Assembly: GCA_022796855.1 (NCBI GenBank)
Contig: JAAWJM010000019.1
Span: 1 to 37,443 of the forward strand
DNA: 37,443 bases
Direction: 5' to 3'
Source of the DNA: Clostridia bacterium
GTDB lineage: Bacteria > Bacillota > Clostridia > TANB77 > CAG-508
Shown piece by piece: positions 8,435 to 17,612 of this stretch. The notes under the pieces are model-generated. The model did not search any database. It had not been told where the DNA came from and saw nothing but the letters and a program-made list of their open reading frames with translations. The first letter of the stretch is position 1; each line of letters starts with the position of its first letter. The translations under genes and the position numbers were made by a program.

Positions 8435-8508
8435 GTTAAACGTAGGCAAAAATAAGTTGAAAAAGTCTAATTTGTGGGTAGTATACGCATTTTAGCAAAG
8501 GAGGTAAT

Positions 8509-8901
8509 ATGTTATTAGTAAAAGTGTTTGCGAATGCAGTAAGACAAGTTCCTACTGTAGCAAAAGCGTTGCAAAAGTTGATAAAGGCTCAAAAATGGAA
8601 TGGCGAAAGAAAAACAGATGCTATTCATATTGTTTATCAACTAGAGACGTCGCCTATTTGTGAGCCGGAAGCTACTATAGAAATAGTTGACGGAAGGTTC
8701 GGTCCAATATTTCTTACACTTCTTTCATCAGACCTTGATAGAATATCGATGGAACGGGACAAATATAAAATAACAGAGTATGTTCAAAAGTTAATAGAGG
8801 ATATTAATTCACTTACATGTGAAATTGTATTGGAATATGGCGGATGCGACTATGATAAAAAAAGGGATGTTTTTGAGGCCGAGATTTACTGGTACATTTA
8901 A
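8509..8901 (+). CDS. Orphan hypothetical protein with foreign codon use and an in-frame CGG
   Basis: A 130-aa open frame with a good AGGAGG site, its own promoter and a strong downstream hairpin. I do not recognise it; it looks like a small soluble alpha/beta protein (LETSPICEPEATIEIVDGRFGP, then helical, ending CEIVLEYGGCDYDKKRDVFEAEIYWYI). Its codons (CGG, GCG, TCG, CCG, GGC, TGC, GAC) are richer in G and C than those of neighbouring genes, suggesting recent acquisition. CGG at 8755-8757 lies in frame. Read as arginine the protein is 130 aa; under the +1 rule seen elsewhere it would become 87 aa, ending at TAA 8771-8773. Both readings are possible. Confidence 0.6.
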   Translation: MLLVKVFANAVRQVPTVAKALQKLIKAQKWNGERKTDAIHIVYQLETSPICEPEATIEIVDGRFGPIFLTLLSSDLDRISMERDKYKITEYVQKLIEDINSLTCEIVLEYGGCDYDKKRDVFEAEIYWYI

Positions 8902-8919
8902 TCCTTATTTTAAGAAATT

Positions 8920-8960
8920 GGAAAAGCGTGTGCGTAGGTTTAATATGCACACGCTTTTCC
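8920..8960. terminator. Strong hairpin after the 8509 gene
   Basis: A perfect 14-bp stem (GGAAAAGCGTGTGC at 8920-8933 with its complement at 8947-8960) and 13-base loop. No long T-tract follows on the + strand, but the stem ends in four T. Confidence 0.75.
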
Positions 8961-8994
8961 CTTCAAAAAAATAATAATTTTTTCGTCACAATTG

Positions 8995-9023
8995 TTGCAA
9001 ATGGTAGGATAGAATGATAGAAT
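8995..9023 (+). promoter_or_regulatory. Promoter of ftsK
   Basis: TTGCAA (8995-9000), a 17-bp spacer and TAGAAT (9018-9023), 47 bp before the start. Confidence 0.5.
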
Positions 9024-9070
9024 TAGAAAGGAAAAATTTGCGTAAATACAAAGGAAGGATGTTTTAGAAA

Positions 9071-11570
9071 ATGGCAAAAGGAAAAAGAAGTAAAACGAGT
9101 AGTAAAACAGGGACTAGAACGGCAAGTAGAAGTAGAAAAAAACAAAGTGGAACTAGTATTGACTTAGCTGTGGTATCGATGATTGTTGTTAGTATTTTAC
9201 TTGCAGTATTAATTTATACAAATTCAGGAACAATGGGACAAACCTTAAGCCCACTTCTTGGGGGACTTATGGGTTGGATGAAATATATTTTACCAATTGG
9301 CACCTTTGCGATTGCCATTCATTTGGCATGTGAAAAAAAGGATACATTAATGCCAAAATTAATTCAATATGCTGTTTTTCTTATGTCAATTGCAGTAGTG
9401 ATGAGTGTGTATCAAATGTCAAAACATACAATTGATACATCAAAAGAATTTGGTGTCATTGTAGAACAAGCCTATAATCTAGGACAAAAAAACATTGGTG
9501 GAGGAATGCTTGGAATGCTTGTAGCACTTCCAGCTGCTAAATTATTAGGGGAAACCGGAGCTGTTATTTTAGCAGTAGGTGTTGCCGTTCTTCTTCTTAT
9601 TTTCATGTTTGGAATTCATCCAGCGGATATGATTACAAATGCCGTAGAGAACATGGAAGAAAAACGAGAACTACGTAGAGAACGTAGACTAGAAGAAGAG
9701 GAAGAGGAGGATGAAGAAGAGGAAGAAGAAATTGTAGTACGACCACAAAGAAAAGAAAAACTACGAAAAACGAAGACCAGTTCCATCGATATTCCACTAG
9801 ACGATGACCAAATTACAATAAACTTAAACAATGAACCAAAAGGATTGCAAAAATATGATCATTCAGAGGATGACCTAACTCCACTTACGATGAAATCACC
9901 AAAACCAAAAAAAGGAAAATCGATCGATATTGATATTGGAGAAGAAGAGCCACCAAAACAAGAAAAAGAAGAAAGTTCTCCAAATGAATTAGAAAATATC
10001 TTCAAAACGGAACAACCAGTAAAAGAAGAACAAACCAAAGAAGTATTGGTACTAGAACATACCATGACAACAGAAGATGACAACTACGAATTTCCACCAA
10101 TTGAATTACTAAGCGAAGGAAAAGTAACTCAAAAGGGTGGTAAAAAAGCAATTGCCGATAATGCTACAAGACTTCAAAAAACATTATATAGTTTTGGTGT
10201 ATCGGCAAAAGTGGAAAATGTGTCAGTAGGACCTTCGATTACAAGATATGAATTAAAACCAGCAGAAGGGGTAAGAGTAAACAAGATTGCAAATTTAGCA
10301 GACGATATTGCCCTAAATTTAGCAGCAGAATCCATTCGTATTGAGGCACCAATCCCAGGAAAACAAGCAGTCGGAATTGAAGTACCAAATAAAGAGACAG
10401 AAATGGTACATTTAAGAGATATATTAGAAAGTAGCGATTTTGTAAACTTCTCCTCCAACCTTGCTTTTGCATTAGGAAAAGACGTTGCCGGAAATGGAGT
10501 CGTTACCGATATTGGAAAAATGCCACATGTGCTAATTGCAGGAAGTACAGGTTCACGGTAAGAGTGTATGTATAAACACCTTAATTACCAGCATCATCTA
10601 TAAAGCCAAACCAAGTGATGTAAAACTATTAATGGTAGACCCAAAAGTAGTAGAACTTTCTGTATACAATGGAATTCCACACCTATTAATTCCAGTTGTA
10701 ACCGACCCGAAAAAAGCAGCAGGAGCACTTGCATGGGCAGTACAAGAAATGGTCAATCGTTATGGGCTATTTGCTAAAAAGGGAGTAAGAGATATTAAAG
10801 GTTACAATGAAGCCATTGAAAAAGAAGGCTCTACAGAAAAATTACCACAAGTGGTTATTATTATAGATGAGCTTGCTGACCTTATGATGGTAGCCGCAAA
10901 AGATGTAGAAGATGCGATTTGCCGTTTAGCACAAATGGCAAGAGCAGCAGGTATGCATTTAGTCATCGCAACACAAAGACCATCAGTAGATGTTATTACT
11001 GGTATTATTAAAGCCAATATTCCATCAAGAATTGCCTTTGCCGTTTCTTCACAAGTTGACTCAAGAACCATATTAGATATGGTAGGGGCAGAAAAATTAT
11101 TAGGAAAAGGAGATATGCTATTTTATCCATCAGGAGCACCAAAGCCAACAAGACTACAAGGCGCTTTTGTATCAGATAAAGAAGTAGAAAAAATAGTGGA
11201 TTTCTTAAAATCCAATGGTGGAGAAATTACCTATAATGAGGATATATTAGATTCCATTGAAAAATCAAATAGTACAGATAAAGAACTAGACGAAGCCGAT
11301 GAAGACGATGATACCGACCCATTTTTAAATGATGCCATTGAAACCGTTGTAGAAACAGGACAAGCCTCTACCTCCTTTATTCAAAGAAGATTTAAGGTAG
11401 GATATGCAAGAGCAGGAAGAATTATCGACCAAATGGAAGCAAGAGGGATTATTTCTGGCTATGAAGGAAGCAAACCACGTCAAGTATTAATGAGCAAAGA
11501 AAGATGGCAAGAATTAAAAATGGGACCTGTACCAGAAGGAGAAGAGAAGGTAGAAGAGGTTACAGAATAG
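9071..11570 (+). CDS. ftsK: FtsK/SpoIIIE DNA translocase, with one +1 shift at CGG
   Basis: Membrane-anchored hexameric ATPase that pumps DNA through the division or sporulation septum. The basic N-terminus is followed by about four membrane helices (residues about 28-195), an acidic linker (about 200-345), and the motor from about 350 ([30 protein letters not shown]). The Walker A motif GSTGSGKS is interrupted at CGG 10556-10558, followed directly by zero-frame TAA; skipping the C restores [11 protein letters not shown]. Downstream are Walker [24 protein letters not shown] and the gamma winged helix ([25 protein letters not shown]). The restored length is 832 aa, normal for the family. I cannot tell FtsK from SpoIIIE by sequence alone. 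Confidence 0.94.
10556..10558 (+). other. CGG +1 shift site 3 (ftsK, Gly496)
   Basis: Zero frame TCA CGG TAA stops at once. Skipping C reads TCA GGT AAG, the Ser-Gly-Lys of Walker A. Confidence 0.92.
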
Positions 11571-11613
11571 AACCCCCAGTCGCCTATCGGCGACAGTCCC
11601 CTTAAATAAAGGG
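11571..11613 (+). repeat. Palindromic repeat, left member of an inverted pair
   Basis: It starts right after the ftsK stop with AACCCCCAGTCGCC, a GTCGCC-TATC-GGCGAC hairpin (11579-11594), then AGTCCCCTTA and AAAGGG. The element at 13420-13462 is its reverse complement with few differences. It may also terminate ftsK transcription. Confidence 0.8.
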
Positions 11614-11644
11614 ACCTTTATGTTACAGTTCTCCAAAGGATAGC

Positions 11645-11706
11645 CCTAAAAGAGCCTCCTTTATGTAAGGGAGGTGGCAGGGCGTAGCCCTGACGGAGGG
11701 TTCTTA
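11645..11706 (+). repeat. Second palindromic repeat before the 11752 gene
   Basis: A GC-rich insert in AT-rich DNA with nested inverted repeats: GCCTCC...GGGAGGTGGC and AGGGC-GTA-GCCCT. It resembles the other dispersed extragenic palindromes of this window in layout but is a different subtype. Confidence 0.65.
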
Positions 11707-11751
11707 AGATTCCTATTGAAACAAGAACAAAAGAAGAAAGGAAGAAAATTT

Positions 11752-13335
11752 GTGGATACTGAAAAAATTTTTTCCAAGATTACACCAAAGGATTATCATA
11801 ATGAATTAGAATTAATTTTAGAAAACAAAGACTTTTCAGAAGACGTAAAAAATCTTCTCCTTTCTTGTATCTATAAAATAGAAGCAGGATACCAAGATTA
11901 TGAAATCGTAAAACAAGTGGTACTTAGTAAAAAAGAATATTTAGAAGAAATTTTAACCATTATAAAAGAAAAATGCCATCAAATCGAAATCAAAAAAGAA
12001 GAAACTAAAAGTTTAGAACAAGAAGGAAAAAGAAGATACGAAATTGATCGTACAGAGGGGAGCATTACCCTATGGCACCCAAATGAGCAAACCATTTTGT
12101 ATGCCATTTATGAATTAGATGATAATCAAATCTATGTAGATGAACAGTATAGCTTAATTCGAACCTCACTTTCGGAACTACTAAATAAGGGCGAAAATAT
12201 GAACCGCTTAGAAGTATTAAGAGACTTTAATGGTTGGAATTGGAATACCAATCCACAAGAATTGCAAAGTATTACCATTAACTTAGTCTATCAAAACTTA
12301 ATTGATTTGTTAGGAATTGAATTTTTAGAAAAGTGGATTCATACCAAAAAAGTAACGGATTATTTTGGGCTTGCCAAAGAAAAAATTCAAACAGAATTTG
12401 GTGTTAAAAATGAGGAAGAACTATTTTATTGGATTGGTCGATTAGCACTAATTACCTGTACCAAAACAAACCAAAGGGAAAGACAATATCTATTAGAGGA
12501 AAAGAAAGATAGACAAGAAGAATTACTGAGACTTACTTATAAAAAAGAATTATTAGAAGAAGTTATGAACAAAAACAAGCAAGCACGTGCAGAAATACGA
12601 GAAATTGATACCATATTAAATGATAAGGAACGATTAGCAGAAGAATTTATAAAAAGAAACGACAAACTACCAGAATATCATAAAATAGTAGATTTATCCC
12701 ATTTAATAGAAATCTTAACAAAACAAAGAAAAAAGATTATCTCAAGAATGGAAGAACAAAGCAAAATACTAGAACCTGCTTATTATGTAGAAGTAAAAAC
12801 AAAATTAGAAGAGCAATTAGAATTATTATCAAACATAGAATTAGAGGAACAAGAAGAAAGAAAACGAATGTTAGAATATAGTATTGAACTAGAAAAAGTA
12901 GTTATGAATTGCTTTCAAAAAAGAATAGAACAAATGGATAACTTAGAAAAATTACAAAAAAGAGAAGAAATCATAAAAGCAATCTATCGTTTTCGTTATT
13001 ACTGTTATTTGTATTTTGAAAATGAAAAATACATTGGAGAAACGACCGAATTAGAAGAAGAAAGAACAAAAATTAAAAAACGATTATTACAAAAAGCAGA
13101 AGAAGCAAAATGCATAAGCAAAATCGTAAAATCAGAAAAACAACTTGAAATATTCAATCTTCTTTTTGAAACAAGAATCATTAACCTAGAAAACATTACC
13201 ATCGAATTAAGCGAAGAAGAAAACATACAAGCGACCATATACGATGGCGATGTGTTAGAAAAAACAATGCCATTACCAATTACCAAAAAAGAACTAAACG
13301 TAAAACTTGACAAAAAAATAAGGTTACTGGGCTGA
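11752..13335 (+). CDS. Large coiled-coil protein, unknown function
   Basis: I chose GTG 11752 because AAGGAAG lies 7 bp upstream; the open frame reaches back to 11674 but that part is palindromic repeat. The result is 527 aa, soluble. The N-terminal part (to about residue 245) is globular and includes TLWHPNEQTILYAIYEL, FNGWNWNTNPQEL and NEEELFYWIGRLALITC. The middle and C-terminal part (about 250-450) is long coiled coil rich in Glu, Lys and Arg; a small beta-like tail (IELSEEENIQATIYDGDVLEKTMPLP) closes it. No nucleotide-binding or catalytic motif is visible and I do not recognise the family. It is flanked by inverted repeats and separated from ftsK by them. Confidence 0.75.
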   Translation: MDTEKIFSKITPKDYHNELELILENKDFSEDVKNLLLSCIYKIEAGYQDYEIVKQVVLSKKEYLEEILTIIKEKCHQIEIKKEETKSLEQEGKRRYEIDRTEGSITLWHPNEQTILYAIYELDDNQIYVDEQYSLIRTSLSELLNKGENMNRLEVLRDFNGWNWNTNPQELQSITINLVYQNLIDLLGIEFLEKWIHTKKVTDYFGLAKEKIQTEFGVKNEEELFYWIGRLALITCTKTNQRERQYLLEEKKDRQEELLRLTYKKELLEEVMNKNKQARAEIREIDTILNDKERLAEEFIKRNDKLPEYHKIVDLSHLIEILTKQRKKIISRMEEQSKILEPAYYVEVKTKLEEQLELLSNIELEEQEERKRMLEYSIELEKVVMNCFQKRIEQMDNLEKLQKREEIIKAIYRFRYYCYLYFENEKYIGETTELEEERTKIKKRLLQKAEEAKCISKIVKSEKQLEIFNLLFETRIINLENITIELSEEENIQATIYDGDVLEKTMPLPITKKELNVKLDKKIRLLG

Positions 13336-13419
13336 TGCCATTTATTGACACGAAGAAAAGACAAAATCAAAATGAGTCAATGACCTCATTGCCCCTTACT
13401 ACGAAGGCATACAAAAAGG

Positions 13420-13462
13420 CCCCTTTACTTAAGGGGGCTGTCGCCGATAGGCGACTGGGGGT
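13420..13462 (-). repeat. Palindromic repeat, right member of an inverted pair
   Basis: GCCCCTTTACTTAAGGGGGCT followed by GTCGCC-GATA-GGCGAC (13440-13455) and TGGGGGTTTTT. It is the inverted counterpart of 11571-11613; the pair brackets the 11752-13335 gene. Confidence 0.8.
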
Positions 13463-13512
13463 TTTTAGAATGAATCCCCCTTTCATAAAACCATAAAATA
13501 AGGAGGAAAAAG

Positions 13513-15170
13513 ATGAAAATTACCTTTTTAGGAGCCGCCAAAACGGTTACTGGTTCTAATTTTTTAGTGGAAGCAGCACGGAAAAAAATTCTTAGTAGAT
13601 TGTGGTATGTACCAAGGAAAAGCGACTGAGGAAAAAGACAATGACGATCCATTTTTATTCGATGTACATGAAATTGACTTTATGCTATTAACCCATGCAC
13701 ATATTGACCATTCGGGTAGAATTCCAAAATTATACAAAGAGGGATATCGTAATCCAGTCATTGCAACCAAAGCTACGTGTGATTTATGCGAAATCATGCT
13801 TCCAGATAGTGGACATATTCAAGAAATGGAAATCGAATGGAAAAACCGCAAACGTAAACGCGAGGGAAAACAAGAATTACCACCTTTATATACAGCTGAG
13901 GAAGCCACCGAGTCATTAGAATTATTTCAAGGAGTACAATACGATGAAATCATTGAAGTTGCGGAAAACATCGAAGTACGTTTTAATGATGCAGGACATA
14001 TGCTAGGCTCAAGCATTATTGAAGTATGGGCATATGAAAATGGAAAAACCGAAAAAGCTGTTTTTACAGGAGATATTGGAAACAATGATATTCCACTACT
14101 GGCTTCACCAACTATGATAGAAAGTACCGATTATTTGATAATGGAATCTACTTATGGTAGTAGGCTTCATATGAGAAATGATGATAAAGCAGAACTTTTC
14201 TTAAATATTGTATCGGAAACCATTGACAATGGTGGAACCGTAGTTATTCCCTCTTTTGCTGTAGGAAGGACACAAGAGATTGTTTATGAATTAAACAAAT
14301 TAAAAGAAAAACGTGATGATGAAGAATTTCTAAAACAATATGAAGCATTGATGAAAGTGCCAGTTTTTATCGATAGCCCACTTGCTATTTCAGCTACAGA
14401 AATATTTAAGAAAAATATGGATTTATTTGATGATGAAGTAAAAGAAGAGATGCAACATGGGGATAATCCATTAGAATTTCCGGGCTTACAATTTACCAAA
14501 ACAGTAGAAGAATCCAAAGAATTAAATGAAAGAAATGATTCTTCTATTGTAATATCTGCTAGCCGGAATGTGTGAAGTAGGACGTATTAAGCATCATTTA
14601 AAACATAATCTGTGGAATCCGAAAAGTACGATTTTGTTTGTTGGCTATCAAGCACCAGGAACCTTAGGAAGTAAATTGGTAAATGGAGAAAAAAAGGTAA
14701 AAATTTTTGGAGAAGAGATTATGGTAAATGCCAGAATTGAATACATTGAAGGATATTCTGGACATGCAGACCAAGAATGGTTATTAAATTTCATTTATTC
14801 CTTTATTCAAAAACCAAAGCAAATCTTTTTAGTACACGGAGAACCAGAATCACAGGAAATATTGAAACAAAAAATATTAGAAAATACCAATATTCCAGTG
14901 ACAATACCAGATTTTGGTGAAACCTATGAATTAAAAGAAGCAAAACTAACCTTAGCCCATAAACTAGAACTAACCACAAGATACAAACCATTACGCTTAG
15001 AAGTACTAGACCGTATGCAAAAACTAAAAGACGAAGTAGAAGATATGACACAAATTCTAAAAGAAGAAATCATTACCGAAAAAGCAAAAGACGCCGAAGT
15101 TGCCTCAATTAATGAAAGAATAAAAGAACTAGAGAGGCAGATTGTGAAGATTATTGAACGGATAGTATGA
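13513..15170 (+). CDS. MBL-fold/beta-CASP ribonuclease (YSH1-like), two +1 shifts at CGG
   Basis: Zinc-dependent RNA-processing nuclease of the RNase J/CPSF73 class (COG1236-like). Motifs in order: KITFLGAAKTVTGSNFLVE, HAHIDH (residues 61-66), AGHMLGSS, FTGDIGN, ESTYGSR, the beta-CASP IPSFAVGRTQEIVYEL, SGMCEVGRIKHHLKHNL, GYSGHADQ and FLVHGE. Two breaks, at CGG 13579-13581 (Gly23, in VEAAGKKFLVDCGMYQG) and 14564-14566 (Gly351, in SASGMCEVGR), are both repaired by skipping a C. A third in-frame CGG (15159-15161) lies three codons before the TGA; under the rule the protein ends Glu-Gly at TAG 15163-15165 (549 aa), otherwise Glu-Arg-Ile-Val (551 aa). The start follows AAGGAGG. Confidence 0.9.
13579..13581 (+). 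other. CGG +1 shift site 4 (beta-CASP nuclease, Gly23)
   Basis: GCA CGG AAA in zero frame; skipping C gives GCA GGA AAA AAA TTC and the expected GKKFLVDCG strand. Confidence 0.9.
14564..14566 (+). other. CGG +1 shift site 5 (beta-CASP nuclease, Gly351)
   Basis: AGC CGG AAT GTG TGA in zero frame; skipping C gives AGC GGA ATG TGT, the conserved SGMCxxGR motif. Confidence 0.92.
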
Positions 15171-15235
15171 AATGTAATAAAGAAAACATAGGAAAAGCAA
15201 GTTTTGAACCAAAAAACGAAAGGAAAGAAAAATAA

Positions 15236-17134
15236 ATGGAAAACAAATATTATAATGATGCCATTATTGGAAACAAAAAATTAAGAGCAAGTTATACCAA
15301 AAAAGGAGAATTACTAAGGTTATATTACCCAAACCCAGACCATAGGCAATACGTAGATTATTGGTATGCGGGGTTAAAAATTAACGATTCTGGTTTTATC
15401 AATTTGTATGATGATATTAATAACCAATATCATCAATATTATGAGGAAGATACGAATATTTTAAATACCGAAATAACAAATACATACTTTAAAATAAGAG
15501 TCAACCAATTGGATTTTGTACCAATTAAAGAAAATGTGTTAGTAAAACGATATGAATTTATTAACGAAAACAGTATTGAATTGGATGTGAAATTTTTAAT
15601 CCATTCGAAACTATTAACGGATGAGAATAATCCGGTTAGTTGCAAAATCACTAAACAGGGAATGTTACAATATTCTCACGATTTTACCCTTTCTACAATT
15701 TCAAAAAAGACACCACTTTCGAGTTTTCAAATAAATGATACCAATCGTAATATTTATGCAGGAGTGATTGAAGACAAAGACTATATTGGTATGAGTGCAG
15801 ATTCTAGTATTTGTTATGATATTGGAGTTTTAAAACCAAATGAGAAAAAGGAAATAATGATTTATATCTGGATAAATGAAAACAAAGAAAAACAAAAAAA
15901 TGATGAAGTAGAACGTTTAAATGAAGCCATTAAAGATATGGATTATGCCAAACAATTAACTACTACCAAAAACTATTGGAAAAAATTTGTAAAAGACCAT
16001 GAAATGTTAGAATTAAAAAATAAAACAGAATATGATAAAAAAATAAAACAAATCTACCACAGAACCATTTTACTATATCCATTACTAATAAACGAAGAAA
16101 CGGGTGGAATTTCAGCAAGTATCGAGGTAGATGAAAAAAGAACACAGTGTGGAAGATATAGTTACTGTTGGCCAAGAGATGCAGCATTTATCACAAAAGC
16201 ACTCGACATACTTGAAATGGAAAAAGAAACCGAAAAATTTTATAAATCTTTTTGTAAAAATACGCAAGGTAAATCTGGTATGTGGGAGCAACGTTTTTAT
16301 ACGAGCGGACGTTTAGCACCTTGTTGGGGATATCAAATTGATGAAACAGCGAGTGTGATTTATGGGGTGTATGAGCACTATGACAGAACAAGAAATATTA
16401 AGTTTTTAAAAGATAATCTAAAAATGCTAGAAAGAGCAACCAAGTTTTTACAAAAATATGTAAATGATGTCATAGAAGAAAAAAACGAAATGCATGTAAG
16501 TTATGATTTATGGGAAATGCACGAAGGAATTCATTTATACTCGATGGCAAGCATTTTTTCAGCCTTTAATGTAATGATAAAAACTTATGCGATTTTAGAA
16601 ACAGCAAAAGAAATAACCAATCGACTACAACAAGAGAATATGTCAAAACAAAAAGCAATCTTAATTAAAGAATTAGGAAAAATTAAAAAATATGTAACCA
16701 AAACCTTTTATGATGAGGAAAAGAAATATTTTAAACGAAATAATCAAGATGAAAAAATGGATATTAGTGTATTAGGAGCAGTAACGCCATTTGGTATGTT
16801 TTCACCAAAAGAGAAAAAAGTACTAAACACAGTAGAAAAACTTAATATGACACTACGAACCTATACAGGAGGATATAAGCGTTTTGAAGAAGACCACTAC
16901 CGAAATGGTAATCCATGGCCAATAGCAACATTATGGATGGCACTATACTATATAGAAGTAAAAAATTATAAAAAGGCAAAGGAATGTTTTGATTTTGTCG
17001 TAAAATCCAGTACAGAACATGGATTTTTGGCAGAACAAGTGGATAATAATACAATGCAGGCAAATTGGGTAATTGGACTAGGTTGGAGTCATGCGATGTT
17101 TGTCATTGTATTAGAAAAATTAATGAATAAGTAG
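15236..17134 (+). CDS. Glycoside hydrolase family 15-like protein (cytoplasmic glucoamylase type)
   Basis: A 632-aa protein without signal peptide, so cytoplasmic. The N-terminal beta domain (about 1-260) starts AIIGNKKLRASYTKKGELLRLYYPNPDHRQYVDYWYAGLK, as in prokaryotic GH15 proteins. The (alpha/alpha)6 barrel has YCWPRDAAFITKALDIL, SGMWEQRFYTSGRLAPCWGYQIDETASVIYGVY, HVSYDLWEMHEGIHLYSMASIFSAF, GNPWPIATLWMALYYIEV and ANWVIGLGWSHAMF. WEMHEG contains the likely catalytic acid. The family hydrolyses alpha-glucosidic bonds in malto-oligosaccharides or trehalose; exact substrate is not visible. No in-frame CGG occurs in this long gene. Confidence 0.85.
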   Translation: MENKYYNDAIIGNKKLRASYTKKGELLRLYYPNPDHRQYVDYWYAGLKINDSGFINLYDDINNQYHQYYEEDTNILNTEITNTYFKIRVNQLDFVPIKENVLVKRYEFINENSIELDVKFLIHSKLLTDENNPVSCKITKQGMLQYSHDFTLSTISKKTPLSSFQINDTNRNIYAGVIEDKDYIGMSADSSICYDIGVLKPNEKKEIMIYIWINENKEKQKNDEVERLNEAIKDMDYAKQLTTTKNYWKKFVKDHEMLELKNKTEYDKKIKQIYHRTILLYPLLINEETGGISASIEVDEKRTQCGRYSYCWPRDAAFITKALDILEMEKETEKFYKSFCKNTQGKSGMWEQRFYTSGRLAPCWGYQIDETASVIYGVYEHYDRTRNIKFLKDNLKMLERATKFLQKYVNDVIEEKNEMHVSYDLWEMHEGIHLYSMASIFSAFNVMIKTYAILETAKEITNRLQQENMSKQKAILIKELGKIKKYVTKTFYDEEKKYFKRNNQDEKMDISVLGAVTPFGMFSPKEKKVLNTVEKLNMTLRTYTGGYKRFEEDHYRNGNPWPIATLWMALYYIEVKNYKKAKECFDFVVKSSTEHGFLAEQVDNNTMQANWVIGLGWSHAMFVIVLEKLMNK

Positions 17135-17135
17135 G

Positions 17136-17162
17136 AAAAAGCAAGGGTATCCTTGCTTTTTT
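17136..17162 (+). terminator. Terminator of the GH15 gene
   Basis: A perfect 11-bp stem AAAAAGCAAGG/CCTTGCTTTTT, 4-base loop and T-tract immediately after the stop codon. Confidence 0.9.
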
Positions 17163-17450
17163 ATATGGAAGTGAAATTGTGAGTAGTTTAAAGCAATTAA
17201 TATTTATACAACTTTTATGATAAAATCAATTTAAAGAAGGTAAATTTTTCTTCAATAATTTTCCACGATGTATGATAATTCAATGTTTCTAAACTTTGCA
17301 GATTAGCAAAATTTGATCAAAAATTTACACGAATGGAAAGAGAGTATAAAAAAGTTATAAAACGTTAAATATTAACTTATTTCGGAAAATAGTAAGAACT
17401 AATTTCTTGAATAAAATTGATAGGAATTTTAATGAAATAAAAAATAATTG

Positions 17451-17471
17451 ATACACTTTATATTCGTGTAT
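17451..17471. promoter_or_regulatory. ATACAC-N9-GTGTAT inverted repeat
   Basis: A perfect 6-bp inverted repeat with half-sites 15 bp apart centre to centre, typical spacing for neither one nor two exact turns. A possible operator or small hairpin. Confidence 0.35.
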
Positions 17472-17491
17472 AACATAATTAAAACACAAAA

Positions 17492-17556
17492 TTTCCTAAA
17501 AGTAAATAAAAATAATTCGACACAACATGTCGATTTTAGTCGAAAGGATTAGGAAA
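17492..17556. promoter_or_regulatory. Nested inverted repeats with Spo0A-box-like sequences
   Basis: The outer pair is TTTCCTAA (17492-17499) and TTAGGAAA (17549-17556). Inside is TCGACA-N5-TGTCGA (17517-17533). Read as half-sites, TTCGACA (17516-17522) is the reverse of a perfect 0A box TGTCGAA; TGTCGAT (17528-17534) and AGTCGAA (17538-17544) match it with one mismatch each. All lie 27 bp or more upstream of the radA -35 box. Either a Spo0A-type operator or a structured RNA element. Confidence 0.5.
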
Positions 17557-17582
17557 ATAAATAAAAAACTTTATATTCTTTG

Positions 17583-17612
17583 TTGACATGACAGGATAAT
17601 CTTATATATAAT
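17583..17612 (+). promoter_or_regulatory. Promoter of radA-disA
   Basis: Perfect -35 TTGACA (17583-17588) and perfect -10 TATAAT (17607-17612) with an 18-bp spacer, 31 bp before the radA ATG. The strongest sigma-A-type promoter in the window. Confidence 0.8.

Noticed and set aside
9616..9831. Minus-strand open frame rich in serine
   Set aside because: It is the antisense of the acidic FtsK linker (GAA/GAG codons) and has no ribosome site.
11674..11751. Upstream GTG start for the 11752 gene
   Set aside because: This segment is a palindromic extragenic repeat without a ribosome site; GTG 11752 has AAGGAAG at the right distance.
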